In this document: positions 12,905-21,446 of the stretch, one piece after another
How the letters are laid out: every line of letters begins with the position of its first letter
How positions within the stretch are numbered: position 1 is the first letter of the stretch
Source: a virus
Strand: one strand, 5' to 3'
IMG/VR virus record: IMGVR_UViG_3300013138_000059
Coordinates: 1 to 21,447 of that record
Length of the DNA stretch: 21,447 nt
Translations under genes and position numbers: made by a program
The notes under the pieces: model-generated
Told to the model about the DNA's origin: nothing
Seen by the model: only the letters and a program-made list of their open reading frames with translations
Database searches by the model: none

Positions 12905-13017
12905 TGTATATCATCATTTATAATTCTTTCTGAGTTTTGCATTATTATCATATCTGGTGATAACGATGCAAAGCATATGATAATCCATGGTTGCACGCAA
13001 CACTTCGAGATATCCAT
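12889..13017 (-). CDS. Possible small protein (42 aa) coupled to the GT2 gene
   Basis: An ATG at 13017 opens a 42-codon frame ending TAA at 12889-12891, overlapping the start of the GT2 gene by 16 bases. It fills most of the 200-base gap between 12904 and 13106. The peptide begins MDISKCCVQPWIIICF and ends in an amphipathic charged segment (SERIINDDIQWIKR). A different frame through the same stretch also encodes 37 residues (13061 down to 12948), so the choice rests on the overlap with the downstream start. Function unknown. Confidence 0.45.
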   Translation of the reverse strand: MDISKCCVQPWIIICFASLSPDMIIMQNSERIINDDIQWIKR

Positions 13018-13069
13018 TTTCTCTTTTTTGTTCTCATCACTATGACTATCTTACCTGTCATATAAAGTA

Positions 13070-13098
13070 ATTAATGGCTGACCCGTAAAAGCCAGCCA
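13070..13098 (-). terminator. Weak hairpin after the minus-strand gene ending at 13106
   Basis: TGGCTG (13075-13080) pairs with CAGCCA (13093-13098) over six positions with a 12-base loop. On the minus strand it is followed by TTAATTACTTTATATG, which is only moderately T-rich. It lies just after the stop codon of the gene at 13106-13513, so a partial terminator or an mRNA end-protecting hairpin is possible. Confidence 0.35.
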
Positions 13099-13105
13099 AT
13101 TAAAT

Positions 13106-13513
13106 TTATTGAAGAAGCGATTGAATTTCTTCCTCTAACAATGCTCTCTCGTCATCTGATATATCGCTATCATCATCACCTCTCGGCTCTATTCCGTCAA
13201 GTTTCTTAGCAAGAGCTTCCACTACAATCTTATAAACCTCAGATGCAACCTCTGCATCAGCATGACAGTATGCTGGTATAAACTCAAGACCAACCAATAC
13301 GCTTGCATACTTATCCGCCTCTTCCTGAGTTTCGCAATTAAAAATCATAGAGTAATTAGCATACTCACGTGGGCATCCGTTAGCCATGTATGTTATTTTC
13401 TTGTTAGGGAAAATAATATCTACTTTTCTTTTGTCGAAATTAATCTTAGCGATACCCGACACAAACGTCTTTTTAACGTCATCAACTTTTCCTTTTTTAA
13501 CTTTTGTTCCCAT
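13106..13513 (-). CDS. Hypothetical protein of the tail cassette (135 aa)
   Basis: The N-terminus is basic (GTKVKKGKVDDVKK), the middle looks like a small beta-rich domain (IAKINFDKRKVDIIFPNKKITYM), and the C-terminus is a strongly acidic helix (EPRGDDDSDISDDERALLEEEIQSLLQ pattern, here split as an Asp run then Glu-rich helix). The frame continues three codons upstream to a TTG, but the ATG at 13513, two bases from the upstream stop, is the better start. Its role in tail assembly is suggested only by position between two other tail-region genes and the GT2 gene. Confidence 0.6.
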   Translation of the reverse strand: MGTKVKKGKVDDVKKTFVSGIAKINFDKRKVDIIFPNKKITYMANGCPREYANYSMIFNCETQEEADKYASVLVGLEFIPAYCHADAEVASEVYKIVVEALAKKLDGIEPRGDDDSDISDDERALLEEEIQSLLQ

Positions 13514-13515
13514 AT

Positions 13516-14070
13516 TTACCAAATTGTTCCACCAGTCGATGGATTGAAGTTTTTATTATCGTAACCTAATATATTTGTACATGTTATTTTGAAATGTATA
13601 ACCTTATTTCCGTCTCTCGTTCTTTCAAGGATAATTTCAAAACCTTCGTATGTTAGCCTTTTCAATCCCTTATAGTACGTGTCGTAGTATTCAAACACAC
13701 CCCACTCATTGAGCTTATTAATAATGGTATTGAATGATTGGTTGGCTTTTCTTTCTGATGTATATATTAGCAAATCAAGCTCATTCTTAACGGCTTTTCT
13801 TTTTTTAGCACCTTTTAAATATACATCAACACCATCATCCTCAACCCATTCTCTCGTAAAATACTCCTGAGTTTCTTCTTTTGTTGTCGGTGCTGACAAT
13901 ACTATGGCGTTATTCCATGTAGCAACAAGACTACCGCTTTCTGTTAGTTCGTTGTATGTTGCATATTCAGTAGAAGTTGTAAATGCAGCATTATCACTAA
14001 CACCCGATATACCACACGCAGCATAACTGTCAGGGGATATATATTTTCTAAATTTAAACTTAACACTCAT
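13516..14070 (-). CDS. Hypothetical tail-region protein (184 aa)
   Basis: The sequence looks beta-rich with many short polar segments (KFKFRKYISPDSYAACG, NNAIVLSAPTTKEE, RLTYEGFEIILERT). It lies two genes downstream of the tape measure gene, where siphophages usually encode distal tail and tail-tip proteins, but it is shorter than typical distal tail proteins and I see no motif that settles it. Its ATG lies inside the upstream gene (11-base overlap), so expression is coupled. Confidence 0.6.
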   Translation of the reverse strand: MSVKFKFRKYISPDSYAACGISGVSDNAAFTTSTEYATYNELTESGSLVATWNNAIVLSAPTTKEETQEYFTREWVEDDGVDVYLKGAKKRKAVKNELDLLIYTSERKANQSFNTIINKLNEWGVFEYYDTYYKGLKRLTYEGFEIILERTRDGNKVIHFKITCTNILGYDNKNFNPSTGGTIW

Positions 14071-14536
14071 TTTCTGTATCTTTCTTTAAATTAACACTCT
14101 TAACAGTACTGTTGTTAAATGGATAATCATTGATAGCAACATTACAGTCAATAGTAGATTTTACTATAATATCACAATCACGCCCAACCTTAACCACCAC
14201 GTCACTTCCTCTGCTTATATATATAATTCCAACGTAAAAATCAGGAACATCTATATTACACTTACATCCAACAAAATGCGACTTATATGTATAGCTCTTT
14301 AGCTTTATGTCGTTAGTCTTTTTAATATACAGGTCATTCTGCTCAGCAAGATTTTTAGTTGCACGCTCAAGAGCGCCAAGTGATGGGAAATTCTTTTTTG
14401 CGATAAACTCAATACCGTCAAAAGACATAATCATAGCAATCAAATCCTTTTCAGTCCAATCATCAGTCCACCTCTCAGTCCATTTTTTGCACAGACCATT
14501 TTCAACAGCAGTCTGTTTAAGTTCTTTAATATCCAT
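14060..14536 (-). CDS. Hypothetical protein directly downstream of the tape measure gene (158 aa)
   Basis: Residues 1-75 are helical with a Trp-rich stretch (KKWTERWTDDWTEKDLIAM). The second half is a run of short strands with Cys and Asp (DVPDFYVGIIYISRGSDVV, VGRDCDIIVKSTIDCN), suggesting a beta-solenoid-like or stacked-strand fold. It is the first gene after the internal terminator that follows the tape measure gene, and a TATATTTG -7 element lies 26 bases before its start. A tail-tip or baseplate-associated role is possible from position only. Confidence 0.6.
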   Translation of the reverse strand: MDIKELKQTAVENGLCKKWTERWTDDWTEKDLIAMIMSFDGIEFIAKKNFPSLGALERATKNLAEQNDLYIKKTNDIKLKSYTYKSHFVGCKCNIDVPDFYVGIIYISRGSDVVVKVGRDCDIIVKSTIDCNVAINDYPFNNSTVKSVNLKKDTENEC

Positions 14537-14561
14537 ATGTTATATGTTTTATAATGAACTA

Positions 14562-14569
14562 CAAATATA
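14562..14569 (-). promoter_or_regulatory. Possible minus-strand promoter element upstream of the distal tail genes
   Basis: On the minus strand TATATTTG matches the TAnnTTTG -7 element and sits 26 bases before the ATG of the gene at 14060-14536. I do not see a good -33 TTTG at the expected distance, so it is tentative. It would re-initiate transcription just after the terminator at 14626-14655. Confidence 0.4.
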
Positions 14570-14625
14570 CGAAATAAATTATAATATTAATGATATTTAA
14601 CATTTTTTATACTAATTATGTAAAT

Positions 14626-14655
14626 AAAAAATAGCCTACTTTCACAAGCAAGCTA
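14626..14655 (-). terminator. Rho-independent terminator after the tape measure gene
   Basis: On the minus strand a 10-bp stem (arms at 14655-14646 and 14641-14632, two G-T pairs, loop GTGA) is followed by six T residues and more T-rich sequence. It sits about 30 bases past the tape measure stop at 14687. Confidence 0.75.
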
Positions 14656-14686
14656 CTCTTTCAATTTATATATTTGAGGGTATAAA

Positions 14687-17600
14687 TTATTTTATTCTAA
14701 ATCCTCTCGCTGTTGGGTCATACGCATCCTTTAAATATGCCGTATTGTCCTTTATTGCGATAAGATTACTTAGGTATTGAGGGTAATACTCTGCCATTAT
14801 GTCACGTATTGATGTGAGTGTATCGGACTGGTTAGTACCACTACCCATCTTAGTTTCAAGTATTCTGCGTATGGTAATCACTTCAAGTCTTACTGAGTTC
14901 ATATATGATGCTATAATCTCAGCAGTTGACTCGGTGATATTTTGTATTCCTTTTTGAAGGCTATCCATACTTCCCGTACTTCCAGAGCCCACACCGAATG
15001 ATGCCATAAGACTTTCCATGAAAGGTCTTAGTTTTTCGTACATTTCCCTTGACAGATTTCCAGATGCAAATATAGCTTGTAGCTCATCATCGGTTATGAT
15101 TACACCGCTACCATTCTTATTTGTAGGGTCTACAGCGTTATCTATCTGCTTCATCATCGGTTCGAGTATCTTTTCAAAATACTTAGCAGCTATCTGTTTC
15201 GTTGCTATGTTTTTCATCATTGCACCAAAAGAATCATCAAATGATTTTAGCCCATCACCAGCAGTAAGGAACGCATCAACCCATGAATTAGCAAAAGTAG
15301 AGGCAGCATCCTCTATTGTTGAGCCCCATTCAGCTATTGTAGAATCAATTTGGTCTTGCTTTTTCTTTCTCGCTTCTTCCGCTTTGTCTAAAAAGCTTTC
15401 ATAAGCTTCTTCGTCACTTGCTTTCTTCTCTTTTTCCTCTTTAGCCATCATCTCATACTTGTACGCCATCTCGTCAAAGAGCCTTATAGATTCTTTTATG
15501 TTGTCATTGTACTCATCAGTACCGACAGTCTTATTTAAAGACTCATTTAACTCTGATGATTTTTCTTCGAGCTTTTTAATAGCTTCTTCGTATCTATTTA
15601 TTGTCGCTATATTATCGGCATCCATGATAAGCACATAACTCTTAATAAGCTCTACCCACGCACCTATATCAGCTGGGTTTGCTATTATTCTACCTATCGA
15701 CTGAAATGCTGAGACGGAAGATGTCAGATATGTTTTTCCTTGCTCACTCATTCCAAACAAATCAGCAAGTGGTTCAAGTTTCTGTATTTCATCCGCTATA
15801 AGACCTATGCCTTTACCAAGGACTGAAAAGTTAAATGTGCCATCAGCACCAATAAGCTTCTTAAATGTTTCTTTGATTTCGCCAAAGTTTTTAGACTCGG
15901 CTATCTCTCTAAGCAATTTATCAACCTTAGCTTTGGCATCGCCAATATCCTTAGCGTTTAATATTACTTCTTCACCATTATAATTAAGCTTAAACTTCCC
16001 TTTTCCATCTTTCTGCAAATCCCCACTTGTAATCAACTCTCTTATGCGCAGTAACATAGCCTTGTATGTTTCCTGCCCATACTGTTCAATATCCCCAAAC
16101 AAATCCTGATAAAGCTTTGATGAACGATACATACTATCGTTGAGCTCATCTTCTTGTTTTGCGAGAAGTTGAACGTGCCAGTTATAGTAATTGAGCTCTA
16201 TGGTCATCCTTTGTTTTACCTCATCAGCAAGACCTTCTGTTTTTAATTGCTCTTGAAGCGTTACTATCTTCGCATTTTCTTTTGATATCTGCTCTTGAAT
16301 TATTGCTCTTTTCTTTTGCTCGTCAGCAAGTTGAAACTGTATTTTAGCGGCTTCTGTTGCATAATATAAAATACTTTCAGTCTTTTTCTCTGCTATTTTT
16401 ATATCAAGCTCATTTACTTTTTCAGCACCATCAGCACCCATCTTTTGATACTTGTCACGTATCTCATTGAGTTTTCTGATATATTGCTCATATGTAAGTA
16501 TGTTGTTTTTAAACACACCTGATAAGTCAACACCAGTTTCTACAAATAAAGATTCAAGCTGACCGCCAAATTCTCTTTGTTGGTCTGCCGTAGAAAGCTC
16601 TTTTGATATAGCCGTTATTTGGTCTTTTATCGTACTCTCTTTAATCTTAGCATTAAGCTCTAAAACAAACTCTTCTCCCTTTTTTGATTTAACATTTATC
16701 TTTTTTACAAGCTCTGCTATTTGATTGTATATATTGCTGTTATCAGCACCATCTCTAACGAGTTTAAAAAGAGCATCTATTTCATCTTTTGTTTTCTCAA
16801 ATGTATCTTTTACTTCCTCTATATTTTGAGCACCTTTTGTTCCTACAAGTGCTGTTGTAAGGATTCCTTTTCCTTTAGATGTATTAAAAAATCTTTTTGC
16901 TTTTTCGAGTAAAGCAACCAACTCACTAACAGTAGTAACTGCTGTTATCTCTGGCAGCTTATTACCCATCTCCTTGTTCAGTTCGTTATATTCATCTGTT
17001 AGTTCGTTTATAGATTGACGAGCAGCGTATTCTGAATCTGTATATTCTATATATTTATCATACGCAGAATTAAGTTCTTTGTATATATTAACAAGCCTAC
17101 GAGCTCTTTCAATCTCTGGATTCTCTGTTGAGGGTTTTTCTTCTTTTTTTGATTTAATACCAAAAAAGTCAATTATGCGCATCAATATAGATTTCTTTTC
17201 AAGAGTTTTCGTTAGCTCTTCCTCCTCTATCTTCACCGTACTCAATAACTGTTTATATTCAAAGTAATTTCTCTTTGACGTATCATACGCAGCTGCTTGT
17301 TGTTTCAGCTTCTCAATATATCTCCCCTTCCTTTTTATCTGCAGTTCTATTGCATCTTTTTCTTCGGGTATTTTTTCATATAAATCTGTTAATGTTGTGT
17401 AGTTTACAACAGTAGCTCTTATGGCATCAGCGGCTTCCGCTCTTAGCTCAATATTATTTTTTAACGCTGTATCGCTTTTTTTAATTCCGCTAATCTCTTT
17501 ATTGTACTCATCAGATAGTTTCCTAAATATTTGAGTAATTCCATCCTGAACAGATGTGCCCTTTTTTACTCCTTCTAATAATGCTATATTCTTCTCGCTT

Positions 17601-20254
17601 AATATTGATGGATAATTTCCAGTATCACCACCAGTAAGAAGGACATCGAATAAACTTTTTGTATTAAGCTTTTTGCCTTTTTTCTTCAGCTCGTTTTCAA
17701 CATCAATAGCAACTTTAGTTATAGCTTCTGTTATTTTTTTCTTACGTGCAGCTTCGTCACCAATAATAGATTGCTCTAACTTTGTAACCGCTTTGTTTCT
17801 TTTCTCGTTATAGTTAGCGTCAATAGCAGCATTGGCATCTACCATATACTGCCTTACCCTTTCTGATAAGTCGCCAAACGTAGACTCATTAACCTGTTTA
17901 ATTATTTTAAGTTTCTCTTTTGCTGTTTCTACAAAATTACCATACATATCTGATATTTGAAATTCGGTATTTTTGTTAAAGAATTTTTTACCTTCAAGAC
18001 CAAGACCCATATCATCAGAAATTTTCTTTATATCTTGGAATAATCTCTTGGTATCTCGTCCTTGCATAAGAGCATCTTCAAGCCTTTCTGTATATTGCCT
18101 TGCAGCTACTTTTGCTTCATAATCAGAAAGCCTATACACGTCTACAAGATATTGCTTAAACTCGCCCTCCCCCTTTTGTTTTGACTTCTTAATAAGCTCA
18201 TCCTCTTGCAATGTTGCATAATTCTCCTCCATTGCCTTAATAGCATAGTGTCTTTTAATAGCTTCAGTGGCAGCATCGTAACCATTCGTTATATCTAAAA
18301 GCGTTGAGGTCTCATTAAGCATGTTCGGGTAATACTGTCCGTACTGCGATATGATTTTATCTCTAATATCTTTGTATTCAATACTACCCTGCACTGTTTC
18401 GCTAAGCTGATTTTTCAGTCTATTTAAGCTTCTAACCTCGTTTCTGTATCCTTCGATATTCTCTTGTCCTATTCCTTCAAGTTTTTCTTTATATCTGTCA
18501 ATTTCCTGAGATGCTCTATACCAATGAGCTATAAGAGCAACAAGACCGAATACGGCAGCTGCATAAAAACCCATTTTAAGTATTCTAAGGCGCTTCAGTA
18601 TAACTTCTTGCGCAACTAACATTGACGTGTATCTTGCATTGAGCGTTATATATCCTTTGGCACTTAATATGCTAACGGTATAATAAGCAGCAGTCGCTAC
18701 TGCTACTGCTCCTATTCCATATCCTATATCCTGCCAATTACTAATCATCAATCTCGCAGCGCCAATCATTCCCTTTAACAATCCACCTTGTTCTTTTGAT
18801 ATGTCCAAAAACATAATGTCTATAGCGTCACCAAGGTTGCTATACTGTCCAGCAAGAGTTTTAGATTGCTCAATCTGCATGTTGTAGAACTTGCCACCCT
18901 CTTCGGTCATATCCCTGAATACTTCCTCAATCATCCTGAATGGAACAGCTCTATCAGAAACTCTTTCAAATACTTCTGATGTTGATACCATACGACCCTC
19001 TAACTCGCCAAATTTCTTAGCAAGCGCATCAATAACTGGGATACCGGCTTCTGTGAACTGACGCATTTCCTGACCACGTAAGACCGTTGCAGCTCTAACC
19101 TGACCATAGGCAAGGATAAGTCTGTCTATGTCGACACCGAGCCCAGCAGACAGCTCAGAAAGCATGGATTGTGTTTCGTAGAACTTCTCTGCCTCTATGT
19201 TATATGCGGACAGTTTACGTGTAGAGTCAACGAGTTCCTTAAATCTAAAAGGCGATTCAAGGGCTTGTGATTTCAACTGAGAGAATATGATATTAGCCCT
19301 CGATATGTCATCAACGATAATACTTAACGCTACCTTTTGTTTTTCTAATTCACCACCAATAGTGATAATATTTTTAACAAATCCAGTAACAGCCTGTATG
19401 GAGAATGCCCCGATAAGAGCTCTTTTTAACGAGTCAGTGGTGTCTGTTAATGATTTTTTCTTTTTTGTTAATTCTTCTACCTGACGTCTATTCCTTGCTA
19501 TCTGTCTTTCTACTTCTGCAAACTTTTTTCTACCAGCCTCATTATCGAGCTTTAATTTTGCTTTTGCCTTTGATAACGCTTCTATTCTTGCTCTTAATTC
19601 ATCTGCCGTGCGACCTTCCATCGCCATAGCATCACGGGTGACTCTATCGGCATGTCTGGTTTGTTTTTTAAGAAGAGCTTCTTTTTCTGCTGCACGTGTA
19701 GCTCTTTCAGCAGCACGGATTCTCATTTCATCGCTCTCTGCCTGCCGTCTTTGCCTTGCTCTTTCATCAGATGCGGCTCTTGCTTCATCTTTTTTCTTTT
19801 GCGCTGCAAGTCTTTCCTGTAATGCTACCTGTTCCTGAAGTTTCTTTATATCATCAAAAGTCTTTATTGTGAACTTTTGACCAGTTAGTTGAGTGTATCT
19901 CTGCTGTAATGTGTATATTTTTTCAAGTGAAACATATGAATCACCCATTTGCTTGCGCATTTCCCCCCACGTATTAACGCCCTTGACAAATTCATTTTGA
20001 CCTTTTTTTGTTGATAAGTTTATAGCTCCAATCGTTGTCTCAACTGCTTTCATCTCATCTTTAAGCTTCGATGTAGTACCTAACATTTTTTTGGTACTCT
20101 TTTCCGCAGCATCAGACGCTTTATCATTAACAACCTTAATTGTTCCTCCTTTTTCGAGAAACTTCTGCGTCCGTGATATAGTCTTAGATGCGTCTGAAAG
20201 TGATTTCTCAAACCCCTTAATATCTAAACCTAACGGTATAATTAATCCAGCCAT
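14687..20254 (-). CDS. Tape measure protein
   Basis: The 1855-residue protein is the longest in the window and sits right after the tail assembly chaperone, as in most siphophages. Residues about 130-275 form a long charged coiled coil (Ala/Arg/Glu-rich). Residues about 290-490 match the tape measure domain found in Gram-negative phages, including SPFRFKELVDSTRKLSAY and the VLRGQEMRQFTEAGIPV stretch. Two hydrophobic segments follow, at about 508-530 (IGAVAVATAAYYTVSILSA) and 560-578 (GFYAAAVFGLVALIAHWY), typical of proteins that enter the host membrane on DNA ejection. Long helical repeats and a conserved C-terminal region with an AAKYFEKILEPMM segment complete it. With about 0.15 nm per residue, the tail would be roughly 280 nm long. 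The start ATG lies one base after the frameshifted chaperone stop. Confidence 0.9.
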   Translation of the reverse strand: MAGLIIPLGLDIKGFEKSLSDASKTISRTQKFLEKGGTIKVVNDKASDAAEKSTKKMLGTTSKLKDEMKAVETTIGAINLSTKKGQNEFVKGVNTWGEMRKQMGDSYVSLEKIYTLQQRYTQLTGQKFTIKTFDDIKKLQEQVALQERLAAQKKKDEARAASDERARQRRQAESDEMRIRAAERATRAAEKEALLKKQTRHADRVTRDAMAMEGRTADELRARIEALSKAKAKLKLDNEAGRKKFAEVERQIARNRRQVEELTKKKKSLTDTTDSLKRALIGAFSIQAVTGFVKNIITIGGELEKQKVALSIIVDDISRANIIFSQLKSQALESPFRFKELVDSTRKLSAYNIEAEKFYETQSMLSELSAGLGVDIDRLILAYGQVRAATVLRGQEMRQFTEAGIPVIDALAKKFGELEGRMVSTSEVFERVSDRAVPFRMIEEVFRDMTEEGGKFYNMQIEQSKTLAGQYSNLGDAIDIMFLDISKEQGGLLKGMIGAARLMISNWQDIGYGIGAVAVATAAYYTVSILSAKGYITLNARYTSMLVAQEVILKRLRILKMGFYAAAVFGLVALIAHWYRASQEIDRYKEKLEGIGQENIEGYRNEVRSLNRLKNQLSETVQGSIEYKDIRDKIISQYGQYYPNMLNETSTLLDITNGYDAATEAIKRHYAIKAMEENYATLQEDELIKKSKQKGEGEFKQYLVDVYRLSDYEAKVAARQYTERLEDALMQGRDTKRLFQDIKKISDDMGLGLEGKKFFNKNTEFQISDMYGNFVETAKEKLKIIKQVNESTFGDLSERVRQYMVDANAAIDANYNEKRNKAVTKLEQSIIGDEAARKKKITEAITKVAIDVENELKKKGKKLNTKSLFDVLLTGGDTGNYPSILSEKNIALLEGVKKGTSVQDGITQIFRKLSDEYNKEISGIKKSDTALKNNIELRAEAADAIRATVVNYTTLTDLYEKIPEEKDAIELQIKRKGRYIEKLKQQAAAYDTSKRNYFEYKQLLSTVKIEEEELTKTLEKKSILMRIIDFFGIKSKKEEKPSTENPEIERARRLVNIYKELNSAYDKYIEYTDSEYAARQSINELTDEYNELNKEMGNKLPEITAVTTVSELVALLEKAKRFFNTSKGKGILTTALVGTKGAQNIEEVKDTFEKTKDEIDALFKLVRDGADNSNIYNQIAELVKKINVKSKKGEEFVLELNAKIKESTIKDQITAISKELSTADQQREFGGQLESLFVETGVDLSGVFKNNILTYEQYIRKLNEIRDKYQKMGADGAEKVNELDIKIAEKKTESILYYATEAAKIQFQLADEQKKRAIIQEQISKENAKIVTLQEQLKTEGLADEVKQRMTIELNYYNWHVQLLAKQEDELNDSMYRSSKLYQDLFGDIEQYGQETYKAMLLRIRELITSGDLQKDGKGKFKLNYNGEEVILNAKDIGDAKAKVDKLLREIAESKNFGEIKETFKKLIGADGTFNFSVLGKGIGLIADEIQKLEPLADLFGMSEQGKTYLTSSVSAFQSIGRIIANPADIGAWVELIKSYVLIMDADNIATINRYEEAIKKLEEKSSELNESLNKTVGTDEYNDNIKESIRLFDEMAYKYEMMAKEEKEKKASDEEAYESFLDKAEEARKKKQDQIDSTIAEWGSTIEDAASTFANSWVDAFLTAGDGLKSFDDSFGAMMKNIATKQIAAKYFEKILEPMMKQIDNAVDPTNKNGSGVIITDDELQAIFASGNLSREMYEKLRPFMESLMASFGVGSGSTGSMDSLQKGIQNITESTAEIIASYMNSVRLEVITIRRILETKMGSGTNQSDTLTSIRDIMAEYYPQYLSNLIAIKDNTAYLKDAYDPTARGFRIK

Positions 20255-20255
20255 T

Positions 20256-20558
20256 TTATTTTTTTCTGTTGTTTAAGTAAGACATAAATTCATCAGCAGA
20301 ACTGATAACTTCAGATTCATCATCACACATTTCAACTGTTGGTTTATCTAATCTCATTATCCATAATTGAGGTATAGTATATTTATATACAATATCATCA
20401 TAGGACAAAGAGCCACTAAAATCCTCTATTATTCCTGCAACGTCACCAAGTTCACATGTTGCATTGAATACCCTTGTTCGTCCATCATTTCTTTGCTTTT
20501 TTGATGGTATCCAGCCTTGCTTGGCAGAATATTTATACCTTTTGCTGTTTCTTGAGTA
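20256..20558 (-). CDS. Frameshift extension of the tail assembly chaperone (lambda gpG/gpGT-type)
   Basis: The -1 frame is open from the slippery T run to a TAA at 20258-20256, adding about 100 residues (YSRNSKRYKYSAKQG ... CELGDVAGIIEDFSG ... QLWIMRLDKPTVEMC ... DEFMSYLNNRKK). It has no start codon of its own at the proper place. A TGA in this frame lies just upstream of the T run, so the extension can only be reached by shifting from the main chaperone frame. Together the two give a product of about 227 residues. In lambda and most siphophages such a minor longer chaperone recruits the tail tube protein while the shared part coats the tape measure protein. Confidence 0.75.
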   Translation of the reverse strand, partial: YSRNSKRYKYSAKQGWIPSKKQRNDGRTRVFNATCELGDVAGIIEDFSGSLSYDDIVYKYTIPQLWIMRLDKPTVEMCDDESEVISSADEFMSYLNNRKK

Positions 20559-20938
20559 AAAAAAAACCAGTCAATTTCCATCTTCTGTATGACTACAGTA
20601 AGTGCGTTTAGATACTCCTGCATATTATCGCATTCCATCAATTCATCATACGTCTTATTGTATAGTTCTTTATCCTCTATCTTTTCTTTATCCCTCAATA
20701 TAGCATAAGTGAGTATCTTTACAAGTAATGGTATATCAGAGAACATACTCTCAACAATGTTGATTGTTTCATTCTCAGCTATCTCCATATCATTAATACA
20801 CTCAGATATTAACCATCTTGTGTACATCTTAAGAGCTCTTATCTCATACGTTTTACCAGCTATATCTACGGGTGTACCCCTATCAAGCATCGTATCAGAT
20901 AATCTCTTTTCTATCTCAATATCTTTTTTATCCCTCAT
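20429..20938 (-). CDS. Tail assembly chaperone (short form)
   Basis: The 169-residue helical protein lies between the probable major tail protein gene and the tape measure gene, the invariant place of the siphophage tail assembly chaperone. It is rich in charged helices (KDIEIEKRLSDTMLD, KMYTRWLISECINDMEI, YDELMECDNMQEYLN) and lacks an enzymatic motif. At residues 125-127 the message has nine T residues (TGG TTT TTT TTT ACT) where -1 slippage switches to the extension frame. Translation without slippage ends about 42 residues later. The start ATG lies only a few bases after the T run of the upstream terminator, so its mRNA is probably made by read-through from the major tail protein gene. Confidence 0.75.
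   Translation of the reverse strand: MRDKKDIEIEKRLSDTMLDRGTPVDIAGKTYEIRALKMYTRWLISECINDMEIAENETINIVESMFSDIPLLVKILTYAILRDKEKIEDKELYNKTYDELMECDNMQEYLNALTVVIQKMEIDWFFFTQETAKGINILPSKAGYHQKSKEMMDEQGYSMQHVNLVTLQE
20558..20566 (-). other. Candidate -1 ribosomal frameshift site (nine T residues)
   Basis: In the chaperone frame the message reads TGG TTT TTT TTT ACT, which contains the slippery heptamer T TTT TTT (form X XXY YYZ) in correct phase. The target -1 frame has a TGA about 5 bases upstream of the run and stays open for about 100 codons downstream, fixing the shift to this short window. No obvious stimulatory stem-loop is seen right after it. Confidence 0.7.
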
Positions 20939-20945
20939 ATATATT

Positions 20946-20977
20946 AAAAAATAGGGTAGGCAGTATTGCCCACCCTA
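20946..20977 (-). terminator. Rho-independent terminator between major tail protein and tail chaperone genes
   Basis: On the minus strand TAGGGT-GGCA pairs with TGCC-ACCCTA (10 bp with one mismatch, loop ATAC; 20952-20977), followed by TATTTTTT (20951-20946). It would cut most transcripts after the abundant tail tube gene, letting only part read through into the chaperone and tape measure genes, which are needed in lower amounts. Confidence 0.8.
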
Positions 20978-21002
20978 ATTTATAAATAGTTTAACTAAGT
21001 CG

Positions 21003-21446
21003 TTATGCCAAAATTACTTCAGCTACGTTACTGTTAGTATCAGCCAAACCGATAACTTTCAGGTGTAACTTAAATAATTCAGTTTTAACGTTTGCACCAG
21101 CATAGTTGGCTATAATCTGTGCGTTGTTAAGCTTAATCTTGCTAAGACCTTGGTCGAACTCAAGAACAACTTCACCAAGAATGTTCTTTGCAGAAGCAGG
21201 GATGGTAACGGTTTTAGTTCCAGAAGCCCAAGTACCACCAGTCAATGCAGCGAATTTAGCACCATCAACCTCAATGATATCAGTGTCCATAGAGAAGTCT
21301 CCACGTTGGAACAAAGACATCAGTGTGGCGTCAGAATAATCGCCTTTGAACTTAGTTTCGGTAGGTGTCTCATCATTAATCTGAGTAGAACCTTCCAATA
21401 CCTCACCGATTGATTCGATAGCAGATGTACCACTGAAAATAGTAGT
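21003..21446 (-). CDS. Probable major tail (tube) protein, C-terminal part (runs off the window)
   Basis: The minus-strand frame is open from the window edge to a TAA at 21005-21003, at least 147 residues. The protein is rich in Thr, Ala, Gly and Val with beta-strand character (KTVTIPASAKNILGEVVLEF, KIKLNNAQIIANYAG, ELFKLHLKVIGLADTNS). This fits a tail tube subunit, and it precedes the chaperone and tape measure genes with a terminator in between, the usual place of the major tail protein. A TTG near 21398 has been passed as a possible start only because no ATG is in the window; the frame clearly continues upstream. The assignment rests on order and composition. Confidence 0.65.
   Translation of the reverse strand, partial: TTIFSGTSAIESIGEVLEGSTQINDETPTETKFKGDYSDATLMSLFQRGDFSMDTDIIEVDGAKFAALTGGTWASGTKTVTIPASAKNILGEVVLEFDQGLSKIKLNNAQIIANYAGANVKTELFKLHLKVIGLADTNSNVAEVILA

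Noticed and set aside
12948-13061. A 37-codon minus-strand frame in the gap before the GT2 gene
   Set aside because: It overlaps the alternative 42-codon frame that couples to the GT2 start; both cannot easily be real, and this one ends without contact with a downstream gene.
15018-15404. A 128-codon plus-strand frame opposite the tape measure gene, and several similar ones at 16721-20276
   Set aside because: They are antisense to a long, well-supported gene, have skewed Ser/Phe/Cys-rich composition typical of shadow frames, and lack promoters or operon context.
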